Assembly: GCA_938023905.1 (NCBI GenBank)
Contig: CALJCO010000075.1
Location: forward strand, 1 to 53,069
Direction of reading: 5' to 3'
Length of the DNA stretch: 53,069 bases
Source of the DNA: an uncultured Collinsella sp.
Lineage (GTDB): Bacteria; Actinomycetota; Coriobacteriia; Coriobacteriales; Coriobacteriaceae
In this document: positions 1-7,203 of the stretch, in pieces
How the letters are laid out: the number at the start of each line of letters is the position of its first letter
Position numbering within the stretch: position 1 is the first letter of the stretch
Made by a program: the position numbers and the translations under genes
Notes under the pieces: generated by a model
Told to the model about the DNA's origin: nothing
What the model saw: the letters and a program-made list of their open reading frames with translations, nothing else
The model's database searches: none

Positions 1-52
1 TATGACGTTCTGATTCGTAGTCAGACCCTCTATCCAGCTGAGGTAACGCCGC
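1..52 (-). tRNA. tRNA-Arg(ACG), cut by the window edge
   Basis: This is identical to the 5' 52 nt of the complete tRNA-Arg at 217-293. It includes acceptor GCGGCGT, the D arm and the anticodon arm with loop CTACGAA. The T arm and 3' end lie outside the window. The two genes form a tandem pair. Confidence 0.93.
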
Positions 53-146
53 AACGCACGGATTATTATGCACGCGAGCCCCCGATGGGTCAAGCGACAA
101 TTAGAAAAAATTTTACGGAGTGATAATTAAGTTGTTCGTGCCTCGA

Positions 147-175
147 CCGAGGTTCGAATCCATGCGGTGTTGCCA
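147..175 (+). other. tRNA-like 3' end fragment
   Basis: On the plus strand, GGTTCGAATCC is followed after a short stretch by CCA at 173-175. This resembles a T arm plus acceptor end, but the stem has a mismatch and no D or anticodon arm precedes it. It is opposite in orientation to the two tRNA-Arg genes. It may be a degraded tRNA gene or an old recombination scar. Confidence 0.35.
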
Positions 176-182
176 TAAAAGA

Positions 183-206
183 AAAGCCCCCGTTGCCGGA
201 GGCTTT
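183..206 (-). terminator. Terminator of tRNA-Arg
   Basis: A hairpin pairs AAAGCC with GGCTTT and adds three inner G-C pairs around a TTGC loop. On the minus strand it is followed by a T-rich tract. It lies just after the 3' end of the tRNA-Arg gene. Confidence 0.8.
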
Positions 207-216
207 CAATTTCAAT

Positions 217-293
217 TGGTGCGGCGTATAGGATTCGAACCTATGACGTTCTGATTCGTAGTCAGACCCTCTATCCAGCTGAGGTAACGCCGC
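217..293 (-). tRNA. tRNA-Arg(ACG)
   Basis: Complete 77-nt tRNA read leftward. The acceptor GCGGCGT pairs with ACGCCGC, A73 is followed by an encoded CCA, the anticodon stem TCTGA/TCAGA holds loop CTACGAA (anticodon ACG), and the T loop is TTCGAAT. Position 34 A is expected to be deaminated to inosine to read CGU, CGC and CGA. Confidence 0.97.
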
Positions 294-304
294 AGCGCAA
301 AACA

Positions 305-334
305 TATAAAACCACTTTAGCTTATTGGAGTCAA
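305..334 (-). promoter_or_regulatory. Promoter of tRNA-Arg
   Basis: On the minus strand, -35 TTGACT (329-334) and -10 TTTATA (305-310) are 18 bp apart, just upstream of the tRNA 5' end at 293. Confidence 0.6.
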
Positions 335-370
335 GCACAATCTCAAACTTTTTTGTGGAACGCAGTTTTG

Positions 371-748
371 TCATGCTGCTCCGCATATACCGTCGTTCCC
401 CGTACGATCGATTGGCTTTTCGATCACGTCAAACTTAGCATCAAGTTCCCTGAGGAGCGATCTCACCCGCTGGGCACAATCATAATCGGCAAACGAGATA
501 CTCAACATGCGAGCAACCTGGTTAGATGTCCGGACCCCATAGAAATGCTCCAGGGCCACAAGCCCCTCGTGCGCCACAAACGTCTCAACCACATGCGGCG
601 ACTCCTCGTAGCACCATTGGGTCAACGGACCCTCGCTCGTCTGTCGAACCACCAGGCCACCCATGCCAGACGGCTCACACGTCACAAGCAGGTACTCCCC
701 GCCCTCGTCGCTCTCAAACAAAACCACCCGATCATCAAACAGCTCCAT
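371..748 (-). CDS. Small hypothetical protein, 125 aa
   Basis: I do not recognise a family. The 125-residue protein begins MELFDDRVVLFE, is acidic and probably cytosolic, with alternating strands and helices suggesting a compact alpha/beta fold. There is no signal peptide or membrane segment. An AAAGGGGA ribosome binding site sits 5 bases before the ATG, which supports it as a real gene. It is monocistronic, upstream of the tRNA-Arg pair and downstream of serS, from which it is separated by the serS terminator. Confidence 0.65.
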   Translation of the reverse strand: MELFDDRVVLFESDEGGEYLLVTCEPSGMGGLVVRQTSEGPLTQWCYEESPHVVETFVAHEGLVALEHFYGVRTSNQVARMLSISFADYDCAQRVRSLLRELDAKFDVIEKPIDRTGNDGICGAA

Positions 749-867
749 CGCGTCCCCTTTCTCTCGCTCTTATTTAGCAAAAGCATAGCAGGTAGATGGC
801 TGTATACAGAACAGTTGTTCGTGTGTTTTCTATTGAGCTGTCCGCACAGCATGGTATGGCCGCACAC

Positions 868-895
868 AAAAAGGGCACCCCAAAAAGGAGTGCCC
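868..895 (-). terminator. Terminator of serS
   Basis: Nine-pair stem GGGCACTCC/GGGGTGCCC with a TTTTT loop, followed on the minus strand by TTTTT (868-872). It lies 25 bp past the serS stop codon. Confidence 0.9.
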
Positions 896-919
896 TAGCA
901 AATCGCTTATGCAGCCAAT

Positions 920-2203
920 CTACGCGACCGGCTCGATCTTCTCGAGGCCGCCCATGTAGGGACGCAGAACCTCGGGGATCGTGATGGTGCCGTCAGCGTT
1001 CTGGTAGTTCTCCAGAATGGCTGCCATGGTACGGCCAGCCGGCAGACCGGAACCGTTGAGGGTGTGCAGATAGCGCGAACCCTTGAAGTTCTCGGGGTCG
1101 CGATACTTGATGTTGGCGCGACGGGCCTGGAAGTCACCGCAGTTGGAGCAGGAGCTGATCTCCTTGTAGGCGTTGTAGCTCGGCAGCCAGACCTCGACGT
1201 CGTAGGTCTGACGGGCAGAGAAGCCCAGGTCGCCGGTGCACAGGCTAATCACGCGATACGGAAGACCCAGCTGCTGCAGCAGGAACTCGGCCTCGGCGGT
1301 CATGCTCTCGAGCTCCTTGTCGGACTCCTCCGGCTTGGCAAACTTGACCATCTCGACCTTGTCGAACTCGTGCTGGCGAATGATGCCGCGGGTATCGCGA
1401 CCAGCGGAGCCGGCCTCCTCGCGGAAGCAGGGGGTGAAGGCGGTGTAGCGGCGCGGCAGGGTATCGGCGTCGAGGACCTCACCGGCGTGCAGGTTGGTGA
1501 GCACGACCTCGGCGGTGGGGATCAGGAAGTTGTCGCCCGAGACGTGATAGGCGTCGTCCTCGAACTTGGGCAGCTGGCCCGTGCCGAACATGGTCTGACG
1601 CTTGACGACGATGGGCGGCCACCACTCCTTAAAACCACGGCTGGTGTGCGTATCGAGGAAGAAGTTGATGAGGGCGCGCTCAAGACGGGCGCCGGCGCCA
1701 CCGAGAACGGTGAAGCGGCTGCCGGAGAGCTTGTTGCCGCGCTCGAAGTCAAGGATATCGAGGTCGGTGCCCAGATCCCAGTGCGGCTTAAAGTCGAAGT
1801 CGAACTCGCGCGGGGTGCCCCAACGACGGCGTTCGATGTTCTCGTCCTCGTCCTTGCCGTACGGCGTGGCCTCGCAAGGAATGTTGGGCAGGTGAGCCAT
1901 GAAGTCGTACTGCTCCTGCTCGAGGGCGGTGCGGCGCTCGGCCAGACCGTCAATTTTCTCGTTGACGGCGCGCACGGCCTCTTTGGCGGCCTCAGCCTCG
2001 TCCTTCTTGCCCTCCTTCATCAGGGCGCCGATCTTCTTGGACTCGGCATTGCGCGTGGCTTGAAGTTCCTCGACCTCGGTGATGACGGCACGACGCTCGT
2101 CGTCGAGCTCAAAGAACTTCTCGCGATCCCAAGACGTCTGGCGGTTAGCCATGGCGACATCGATGGCATCGGGGTTCTCGCGAACAAACTTGATATCAAG
2201 CAT
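920..2203 (-). CDS. serS: Seryl-tRNA synthetase
   Basis: Cytosolic class II aminoacyl-tRNA synthetase that charges tRNA-Ser (and tRNA-Sec where present) with serine using ATP. The 427-residue length is normal. The N-terminal coiled-coil tRNA-binding arm covers roughly residues 30-100. Class II motif 2 is in the stretch [14 protein letters not shown], and motif 3 is around residue 386 (GLPAGRT). I chose the ATG at 2203 ([11 protein letters not shown]) over an in-frame ATG 9 codons upstream because GGAGGATCTA precedes it and family members start this way. It is divergent from a small membrane-protein gene and monocistronic. I see no T-box leader in the 111-bp upstream region. Confidence 0.97.
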   Translation of the reverse strand: MLDIKFVRENPDAIDVAMANRQTSWDREKFFELDDERRAVITEVEELQATRNAESKKIGALMKEGKKDEAEAAKEAVRAVNEKIDGLAERRTALEQEQYDFMAHLPNIPCEATPYGKDEDENIERRRWGTPREFDFDFKPHWDLGTDLDILDFERGNKLSGSRFTVLGGAGARLERALINFFLDTHTSRGFKEWWPPIVVKRQTMFGTGQLPKFEDDAYHVSGDNFLIPTAEVVLTNLHAGEVLDADTLPRRYTAFTPCFREEAGSAGRDTRGIIRQHEFDKVEMVKFAKPEESDKELESMTAEAEFLLQQLGLPYRVISLCTGDLGFSARQTYDVEVWLPSYNAYKEISSCSNCGDFQARRANIKYRDPENFKGSRYLHTLNGSGLPAGRTMAAILENYQNADGTITIPEVLRPYMGGLEKIEPVA

Positions 2204-2243
2204 TAGATCCTCCGGCGATATACATTCCATTTAGGTTGCAACC

Positions 2244-2270
2244 TTGTACATGTATGGGCAAGTATATACT
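2244..2270 (+). promoter_or_regulatory. Possible promoter of the small membrane protein gene
   Basis: TTGTAC (2244-2249) and TATACT (2265-2270) lie 15 bp apart in the serS divergent region. The spacing is short, so this is a weak call. Confidence 0.35.
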
Positions 2271-2314
2271 TATGAGCGTTTACGACCCAACTCAACTACG
2301 CAAGAAGGCACCCA

Positions 2315-2488
2315 ATGGACGCAGTTTTTTCCTTTTTGTTTGGCACCCGCACCGGTTTTGCCATCCTTTTCGCCGGCGGCATCCTGCTGTTTGCGATTAT
2401 TGCCTTTGTAATGGAGAAGCGCACCCATAAGATGTATGTCGACCGCGGCCCCAAGTCCGAGGACGAAGAAGACAGCTTCTGGGACTAA
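2315..2488 (+). CDS. 57-residue single-pass membrane protein
   Basis: A short gene starting ATG GAC GCA at 2315 and ending TAA at 2488. An AGAAGG ribosome binding site lies about 7 bases upstream. The product has a hydrophobic helix at about residues 15-33 (rich in F, A, I and L), then a basic patch (EKRTHK) and a very acidic tail ending DSFWD. This fits a single-span inner-membrane protein with a cytosolic acidic tail. I do not recognise a family. It is divergent from serS and convergent with proC. A dispersed 51-bp repeat begins inside its stop codon. Confidence 0.7.
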   Translation: MDAVFSFLFGTRTGFAILFAGGILLFAIIAFVMEKRTHKMYVDRGPKSEDEEDSFWD

Positions 2489-2537
2489 CCTGCCAAAAAG
2501 GGACAGGTTTATTTTGGTCGGTTTTATCTGGGCAAAC
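2487..2537 (+). repeat. Dispersed 51-bp repeat, copy A
   Basis: 48 of 51 bases match the reverse complement of 53019-53069. It contains GGGACAGG at 2500-2507 and starts inside the TAA of the 57-residue gene. Copy B (2600-2646) is inverted relative to it. Confidence 0.85.
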
Positions 2538-2539
2538 GC

Positions 2540-2583
2540 AAGTGCCCCGCAACTGGAATTGAGCCAGTTGCGGGGCACTTTTC
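2540..2583. terminator. Bidirectional terminator between small gene and proC
   Basis: Perfect 17-bp stem (2540-2556 with 2564-2580) around loop AATTGAG, followed by TTTT on the plus strand and preceded by A-poor sequence on the other. It sits between two inverted copies of the 51-bp repeat. Confidence 0.85.
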
Positions 2584-2599
2584 GCTAAAAGGACAAAAC

Positions 2600-2646
2600 C
2601 GCAGGAAATACCTGCCAACATAAACCTGTCCCGTTTTTGGTCGGTT
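2600..2646 (-). repeat. Dispersed repeat, copy B (diverged)
   Basis: Read leftward, it aligns over most of its length with copies A and C, including GGGACAGG (complement of 2625-2632), with one inserted base and several substitutions. It abuts the stop codon of proC. Confidence 0.75.
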
Positions 2647-3417
2647 TTACTGGAGGGTTGCGTCGATTGCCTTGACCAGGGCGCTGCGCATGCCGGCGTC
2701 CTCGAGCGCAACGACGCCCTTGATGGTGGCACCACCGGGCGAGCATACGGCATCCTTCATCGCCGCAGGATGCTGGCCAGTTGCAAGCTGCAGCTTTGCC
2801 GTACCCAGCACCATCTGGCTCACAATGCGATAAGCATCCGCACGCGGGATACCGTGCTTGACCGCCGCATCGCCCAGGGCCTCGATTGCCATGGCGACAA
2901 ACGCCGGAGCGCAACCACCCACCGTGCCGCCCACAAACAGCAGGCTTGTGTCGAGCTCGACGACAGCGCCAAGCTTACCGAGCAGGTCGAGCACCACAGC
3001 ACGCTGCTCGTCGTTAAGCGTCGAAGCCTTCTCGCAGGCGATGACGCCCTCGCCCACCGAAACCGGCGTGTTGGGCACCGTCGAGATATGCGCGACGCCC
3101 GGCAGGACCTGCTCCCACTTGGCACTGTCCCAGGTCCAGGCAACCGACAGAACGACCTTTTTGGCAAAAGCATCCTTGAGCGGGGCGAATACCTTCTCGA
3201 TCATGTACGGTTTGACCGCAGCGACCACGATATCGGATGCGGCGACAACCTCGGCGGCATCGTGGCAGGCGACCATGCCGCGCGCCTCGCAGCGCTCAAC
3301 CAGTGCGTCGTAGCGACCCGCGCAGGCGCACATGTCGCTCGCAGCTACACCGGCAGCGATCCAGCCATCGGCCATAGCGCTCGCCATATTGCCAAAACCG
3401 ACAAATCCAATCTTCAT
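2647..3417 (-). CDS. proC: Pyrroline-5-carboxylate reductase
   Basis: Catalyses the last step of proline synthesis, NAD(P)H-dependent reduction of pyrroline-5-carboxylate, in the cytosol. The 256-residue protein opens with a Rossmann fold (MKIGFVGFGNM), has the family's AVKPYMIEKV and the C-terminal dimerisation domain with the PGGATIKGV signature. I chose the ATG at 3417 because AAAGGA lies about 10 bases upstream; a start 8 codons earlier has no such site. Downstream is a repeat-flanked terminator. Confidence 0.95.
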   Translation of the reverse strand: MKIGFVGFGNMASAMADGWIAAGVAASDMCACAGRYDALVERCEARGMVACHDAAEVVAASDIVVAAVKPYMIEKVFAPLKDAFAKKVVLSVAWTWDSAKWEQVLPGVAHISTVPNTPVSVGEGVIACEKASTLNDEQRAVVLDLLGKLGAVVELDTSLLFVGGTVGGCAPAFVAMAIEALGDAAVKHGIPRADAYRIVSQMVLGTAKLQLATGQHPAAMKDAVCSPGGATIKGVVALEDAGMRSALVKAIDATLQ

Positions 3418-3490
3418 ATCGCATAGTCCTTTCAGACACATTCCTCAAAACGAAAGGTATTGTCCCACGCCATTGTTTCGTATTGCCGAC

Positions 3491-3961
3491 CTATTTGTGA
3501 TACGGCTCGCCACGACTGATCTTACAGGCACGGTAAATCTGCTCTAGCAGCACCACACGCGCCAGGTTATGCGGCAAGGTAATGCGTCCAAAGCTGAGCA
3601 TCTCGTCGGCTCGTGCGCGCACGTCATCGCTCACGCCGTCCGAACCGCCGATTACAAAGGCAATGTCGCTGCCGCCTCGCAGCATAAGATCGTCGAGCCT
3701 CGCCGAAAACTCCTCGCTCGAGCGCTCCTTGCCCTCGATAGCCAGCAGGATCACATGCGCTCGAGATGGCAAGGCGGCAAGAATCGCCGCCCCCTCCTTG
3801 TCGCGCGCGGCATCCACGCCGCCCGCCTTAGCCGGGTCGATATCGGCCACCTCGCGGATATCCACCTTGGCATAGGCACCTAGGCGCTTGGTGTACTCAG
3901 CGCACGCGTCCTTCCAAAAGCGCTCCTTGAGCTTACCGACGCAAACGACGGTGTATTTCAC
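3491..3961 (-). CDS. rlmH: 23S rRNA pseudouridine-1915 N3-methyltransferase RlmH
   Basis: SPOUT-class methyltransferase that methylates pseudouridine 1915 in helix 69 of 23S rRNA on the assembled ribosome, using S-adenosylmethionine. At 156 residues it has the usual length. The trefoil-knot region shows FVIGGSDGVSDDV and the C-terminus LPHNLARVVLLEQIYRA, both typical. The start is 6 bases after the stop of the SPFH gene, so the two are probably co-transcribed. Confidence 0.96.
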   Translation of the reverse strand: MKYTVVCVGKLKERFWKDACAEYTKRLGAYAKVDIREVADIDPAKAGGVDAARDKEGAAILAALPSRAHVILLAIEGKERSSEEFSARLDDLMLRGGSDIAFVIGGSDGVSDDVRARADEMLSFGRITLPHNLARVVLLEQIYRACKISRGEPYHK

Positions 3962-3967
3962 GCGCGT

Positions 3968-4906
3968 CTACTCCTTCGAATCGTTTTGAACTTTGCCGGC
4001 GGCCAGCATCTGCTCGAACATCGAGGCCGACTGCGAAAAGTCGCTCGGCAGCACGACCGTCGAGGTTTTACCCGTGCGAGCGAACTCCGTCATCATCTCG
4101 GACCACTGCGTAAACATGAACAGTTGGTTGGCCTCGTCATTGCCGACACCCGTCTCCTGGATGATCTCGAGCGAATCTTTGATACCCAGCGCGATGGCCT
4201 TGCGCTGGTTGGCGATGCCCTCGCCCGCCTTTTCCATAGCCTCGGCCTCGGCGGTCGCCTCGGTGACGCGCTTGATGCGGTCGGCCTCGGCGAGCTCCTG
4301 CGCGGCAGCGCGCTTGCGCTGGGCAGCGTTGATGTCGTTCATGGAGTTCTCAACCTCGGTCGGCAGTGCGATTTTGGTGATGAGCGTCGACACGAGGGTG
4401 AAGCCGTAGGCGGCCATCTGCTCGGAAACGGTAGCGTTGACATCCTTGGCGATGTCATCCTTCTTGGCAAAGACCTCATCGAGTGTGTAGACGGGGATGG
4501 AGGAGCGCAGGGCGTCGGTGATGAAGTCGCGCATCTGGTCGACGGGCTCCTGCAGCATGTAGTAGCTCTTGTAGATGCCCGAATCTGCCGGGCCGGCGCC
4601 CATGTCGTAGCTCACGTGGTACTGAGCGGAGACCTCAAGACCGATGGTCACGTTGTCCTGGGTCTTAACGTCGATGCCAAAACCGTTTTTCATGGTGCGC
4701 AGGCTCACCGTGGCGGCCTTGCGGTCGATCACGGGCACCTTCACGTGGAAGCCCGCGTTGACGATACGGTTGAACTTACCCAAGCGCTCGATGATTACGG
4801 CGTGCTGCTGCTCAACGACATAACAGGCGTTGGGGAGCAGCAGCAACAGGATGATGATGGGAATCAAAAGGCTGGTAAGGGCGGCGATGATACCGGAAAA
4901 CAGCAT
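3968..4906 (-). CDS. SPFH/band-7 (stomatin-like) membrane protein
   Basis: Membrane-anchored SPFH protein of the QmcA/stomatin type, which forms oligomers and organises membrane microdomains and proteases. In this 312-residue protein one hydrophobic anchor covers about residues 5-28. The SPFH domain follows (AVIIERLGKF through about residue 190), then an Ala/Glu-rich coiled coil (AAAQELAEADRIKRV). I placed the start at 4906 because GAGGAG lies just upstream; an ATG 7 codons earlier lacks a site. No NfeD partner gene is adjacent; rlmH follows closely instead. Confidence 0.9.
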   Translation of the reverse strand: MLFSGIIAALTSLLIPIIILLLLLPNACYVVEQQHAVIIERLGKFNRIVNAGFHVKVPVIDRKAATVSLRTMKNGFGIDVKTQDNVTIGLEVSAQYHVSYDMGAGPADSGIYKSYYMLQEPVDQMRDFITDALRSSIPVYTLDEVFAKKDDIAKDVNATVSEQMAAYGFTLVSTLITKIALPTEVENSMNDINAAQRKRAAAQELAEADRIKRVTEATAEAEAMEKAGEGIANQRKAIALGIKDSLEIIQETGVGNDEANQLFMFTQWSEMMTEFARTGKTSTVVLPSDFSQSASMFEQMLAAGKVQNDSKE

Positions 4907-4966
4907 GGTCTCTCCTCTGATAGGCACACGTTGGTACTAGGATACCCGTCCAAGGAGATCGTGCAT

Positions 4967-5023
4967 AACAAAAAGAGCTCCCATTGCTGGGAGCTCTTTC
5001 AATCCATGGTGCGGGCGAAAGGA
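4967..5023 (-). repeat. Direct repeat of tRNA-Leu 3' end plus terminator, distal copy
   Basis: About 57 bp nearly identical to 5156-5212: a terminator hairpin (AGCTCCCA/TGGGAGCT) followed by the complement of the tRNA-Leu acceptor end TGGTGCGGGCGAAAGGA. One indel and one mismatch separate the copies. The remaining tRNA body is missing here, and GC-rich sequence with no gene (5024-5155) fills the gap to the intact copy. Confidence 0.85.
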
Positions 5024-5156
5024 CGTCCGCCTATCCGCTGCGCGGATCCGCACCGGCTTCGCCCGCCTGCCGGCGGACTCGCCAGCTCGCTAAAAACGCT
5101 CCGCGTTTTCTTGACGCTCGCTCCTTCACAGGTTCAAGTCCCTGCGATGGGCCCGT

Positions 5157-5184
5157 AACAAAAAAGCTCCCATTGCTGGGAGCT
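5157..5184 (-). terminator. Terminator of tRNA-Leu
   Basis: Eight-pair stem AGCTCCCA/TGGGAGCT with TTGC loop, followed leftward by a T tract (5157-5164). Confidence 0.85.
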
Positions 5185-5195
5185 CTTTCAATCAA

Positions 5196-5282
5196 TGGTG
5201 CGGGCGAAAGGACTTGAACCTTCATGGGGTTGCCCCCATACGGACCTGAACCGTACGCGTCTGCCAATTCCGCCACGCCCGC
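5196..5282 (-). tRNA. tRNA-Leu(CAG)
   Basis: Complete 87-nt type II tRNA. Acceptor GCGGGCG pairs with CGCCCGC, A73 and CCA are encoded, the anticodon stem TACGG/CCGTA carries loop TTCAGGT (anticodon CAG), and there is a long variable arm (TGGGGG/CCCCA). The T loop is TTCAAGT. Confidence 0.97.
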
Positions 5283-5293
5283 GTGCAGGAATT

Positions 5294-5322
5294 AGAATAA
5301 CGGAGCGCCATCGCGAACGCAA
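5294..5322 (-). promoter_or_regulatory. Promoter of tRNA-Leu
   Basis: Minus-strand -35 TTGCGT (5317-5322) and -10 TATTCT (5294-5299) are 17 bp apart, about 11 bp before the tRNA 5' end. Confidence 0.75.
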
Positions 5323-5325
5323 GAA

Positions 5326-6243
5326 CTATTTTTGAAAAAGTTTGCAGGCATTTTCCCAAGCGGCTTGCGCGATTGTTTCGGCATCCTCACCAGTGCGATC
5401 GACACGGTCGTTAACCAGCGCGTTTGCCGTAATGGAGATCATTGCGGGCTCGCATTCAAGACCGCGGATGGGCTCCGGAGCCATATACGGGCAATCCGTC
5501 TCGAACAAAATTCGATCGAGTGGGGTTGCCGCAAATGCCTCGCGCACGTCGTCGTTGCGCTTAAAGGTAGCCGCACCACCATAGGCGATATAGCAGCCCA
5601 GCTCCACAAAGCGCTCCATCGTGGCGCGGTCCTCGCCAAAGCAGTGCAGCACACAACCGGCCTGGGGCACGCCCACCTCACGAAGCACGTTGTACGCATC
5701 CATATGCGAGGTGCGCTCCCCATCCGAGTCCTCGTGCCGCAGGTGCAACTCCACCGGCACGTTACGGCACACGGCAAGCTCGAGCTGGCGCGCCATGCAG
5801 TCAATCTGCACGTTATGAGGTGCCGGCGCGATATCGTCATCATAGTCCATGTGGTAGTCCAGGCCGATTTCGCCAATACCGGCGCATAAGGGGTCATCGA
5901 GTGCGGCAACGACCTGTGCGTGAACGTCGTCGGTATAGTCCGGCGCGCCATACGGATGCACGCCGGCAAGATACTTGATCTGCGGGATATCCTGCATCGG
6001 CAGAATCTCGCGCGTCAGCCAGTCGCTATAGTCCGTCACGCTGCGCTTATCGGCAATGGGATCGAAGACCGTCACCAACAGGTCGATGCCCGCGGCTTTG
6101 GCGCGCACGAGTGTCTCGGGCACTTCTTTGCCCCAAAACGAAAGCAGATGCGCATGCGTGTCAGCAAGCGGTGCCAAGGGCACGGGACAAGCAACCGTCT
6201 TCTTTTTCTTGGTAAACGTCACGCGTTCGGCATTAGGCATCAT
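5326..6243 (-). CDS. TatD family metal-dependent deoxyribonuclease
   Basis: TIM-barrel amidohydrolase-type nuclease of the TatD family, implicated in DNA repair and quality control. Visible metal ligands are the HxH of DTHAHL near residue 30, the Glu of EIGLDYH, the His in VELHLRHE, the His in VLHCFG and the Asp in ETDCPYMAPEP. The length of 305 residues is slightly above average because of a basic N-terminal stretch (KKKK). Its start overlaps the rsmA stop by 11 bases, so it is translated with rsmA. Housekeeping operons often combine metG, tatD, rsmA and rsmI, as here. Confidence 0.94.
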   Translation of the reverse strand: MMPNAERVTFTKKKKTVACPVPLAPLADTHAHLLSFWGKEVPETLVRAKAAGIDLLVTVFDPIADKRSVTDYSDWLTREILPMQDIPQIKYLAGVHPYGAPDYTDDVHAQVVAALDDPLCAGIGEIGLDYHMDYDDDIAPAPHNVQIDCMARQLELAVCRNVPVELHLRHEDSDGERTSHMDAYNVLREVGVPQAGCVLHCFGEDRATMERFVELGCYIAYGGAATFKRNDDVREAFAATPLDRILFETDCPYMAPEPIRGLECEPAMISITANALVNDRVDRTGEDAETIAQAAWENACKLFQK

Positions 6244-7093
6244 GGATTAGCTCCCGAGCCAGGCACACAAAGTCGGCGACGCCGAGCGTCTCGGCGCGCG
6301 TGGTGGGTGCGATACCGCAAGCCTCAAAGGCGGCATCGAGCACGTCCTTGGCAAAGCCGTTGGCGCTCATGGAATTGCGGATGGTCTTGCGACGCTGAGC
6401 AAATGCAGCATCAATCACGCGGGCTACAAATTCGCGATCGAGTCCTTCGGGCACCACACCGTCAACACGGTCGATACGCACGACGGCCGAGTCCACGTGT
6501 GGCGCCGGCATAAAGCAACGCGGCGGCACCTCAAAGCGACCCGTTACCTGCGCATACAGGCCAAGCTTTGCCGTATAGCCGCCATAGGTCTTGTTGCCCG
6601 GCACTGCGGCAATGCGATCGGCAACCTCCTTTTGCACCATGACGACGGCGCGCTTGAGCGCCGGCATCGTCTGGAAAAATTGCAAAATGATCGTCGCCGC
6701 CACGTTATAGGGCAAGTTCGCGACAAATACCGTCGGCTCACCGCCCGCAGCCTGCTCAATCTGCTCCGGGCCCACCTTAAGCGCGTCGCCCATGATAAAG
6801 CGGAAGTTGGCATAGTCGGCGGCGTGGGCATCGAGCACCGGCTCAAGCTCGGAATCGGCCTCAATGGACGTAACGCACGCCGCTTCCTGCAGCAACGCAA
6901 GTGTCAACGTACCGCAACCTGGACCCACCTCGAGTACGCGCTCGTCACCTGCAAGCTCGGCAAGCTCGCAGATACGTTCGATCACATGATTGTCGATTAG
7001 AAAGTTCTGGCCCAGGCGATGCTTGGTCGCAAGGCCAAACTCCTCCAGCAGCTCCCTGGTGGCCGTGGGGTTTGCCAAAGGCGAAGTTGTCAT
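6233..7093 (-). CDS. rsmA: 16S rRNA dimethyladenosine transferase
   Basis: RsmA (KsgA) dimethylates A1518 and A1519 in the 3' hairpin of 16S rRNA as a late ribosome-assembly step, using S-adenosylmethionine. The 286-residue protein shows RLGQNFLID near the N-terminus, the SAM-binding VLEVGPGCGTLT and the catalytic NLPYN motif. AAGGAGG precedes the ATG. It lies between metG and tatD; a terminator separates it from metG. Confidence 0.97.
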   Translation of the reverse strand: MTTSPLANPTATRELLEEFGLATKHRLGQNFLIDNHVIERICELAELAGDERVLEVGPGCGTLTLALLQEAACVTSIEADSELEPVLDAHAADYANFRFIMGDALKVGPEQIEQAAGGEPTVFVANLPYNVAATIILQFFQTMPALKRAVVMVQKEVADRIAAVPGNKTYGGYTAKLGLYAQVTGRFEVPPRCFMPAPHVDSAVVRIDRVDGVVPEGLDREFVARVIDAAFAQRRKTIRNSMSANGFAKDVLDAAFEACGIAPTTRAETLGVADFVCLARELIHDA

Positions 7094-7124
7094 GGTTGCC
7101 TCCTTAGCATGATGGCGGCGTCTT

Positions 7125-7159
7125 GAAACAAAAGGGCATGGACCGTGGCGGCCATGCCC
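7125..7159 (-). terminator. Terminator after metG
   Basis: Stem GGGCATGG/CCATGCCC (7134-7159), followed leftward by TTTTGTTTC. It lies between the metG stop and the rsmA start, so rsmA-tatD may also have its own promoter or depend on read-through. Confidence 0.8.
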
Positions 7160-7203
7160 TTACAGCTAAACAGCAAATTGCCGATATGGCGCTCGCGCGG
7201 TCT

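Noticed and set aside
1064..2206. A long plus-strand frame opposite serS
   Set aside because: It is the antisense shadow of serS: low-complexity composition rich in L, V and G, no ribosome binding site, and the opposite strand is a certain gene.
2204..2314. T-box leader before serS
   Set aside because: Too short, and no TGGNACCGCG core is present.
4967..5212. Active integrated element at tRNA-Leu
   Set aside because: Only ~130 bp lie between the repeats, without integrase or other genes; at most a scar.
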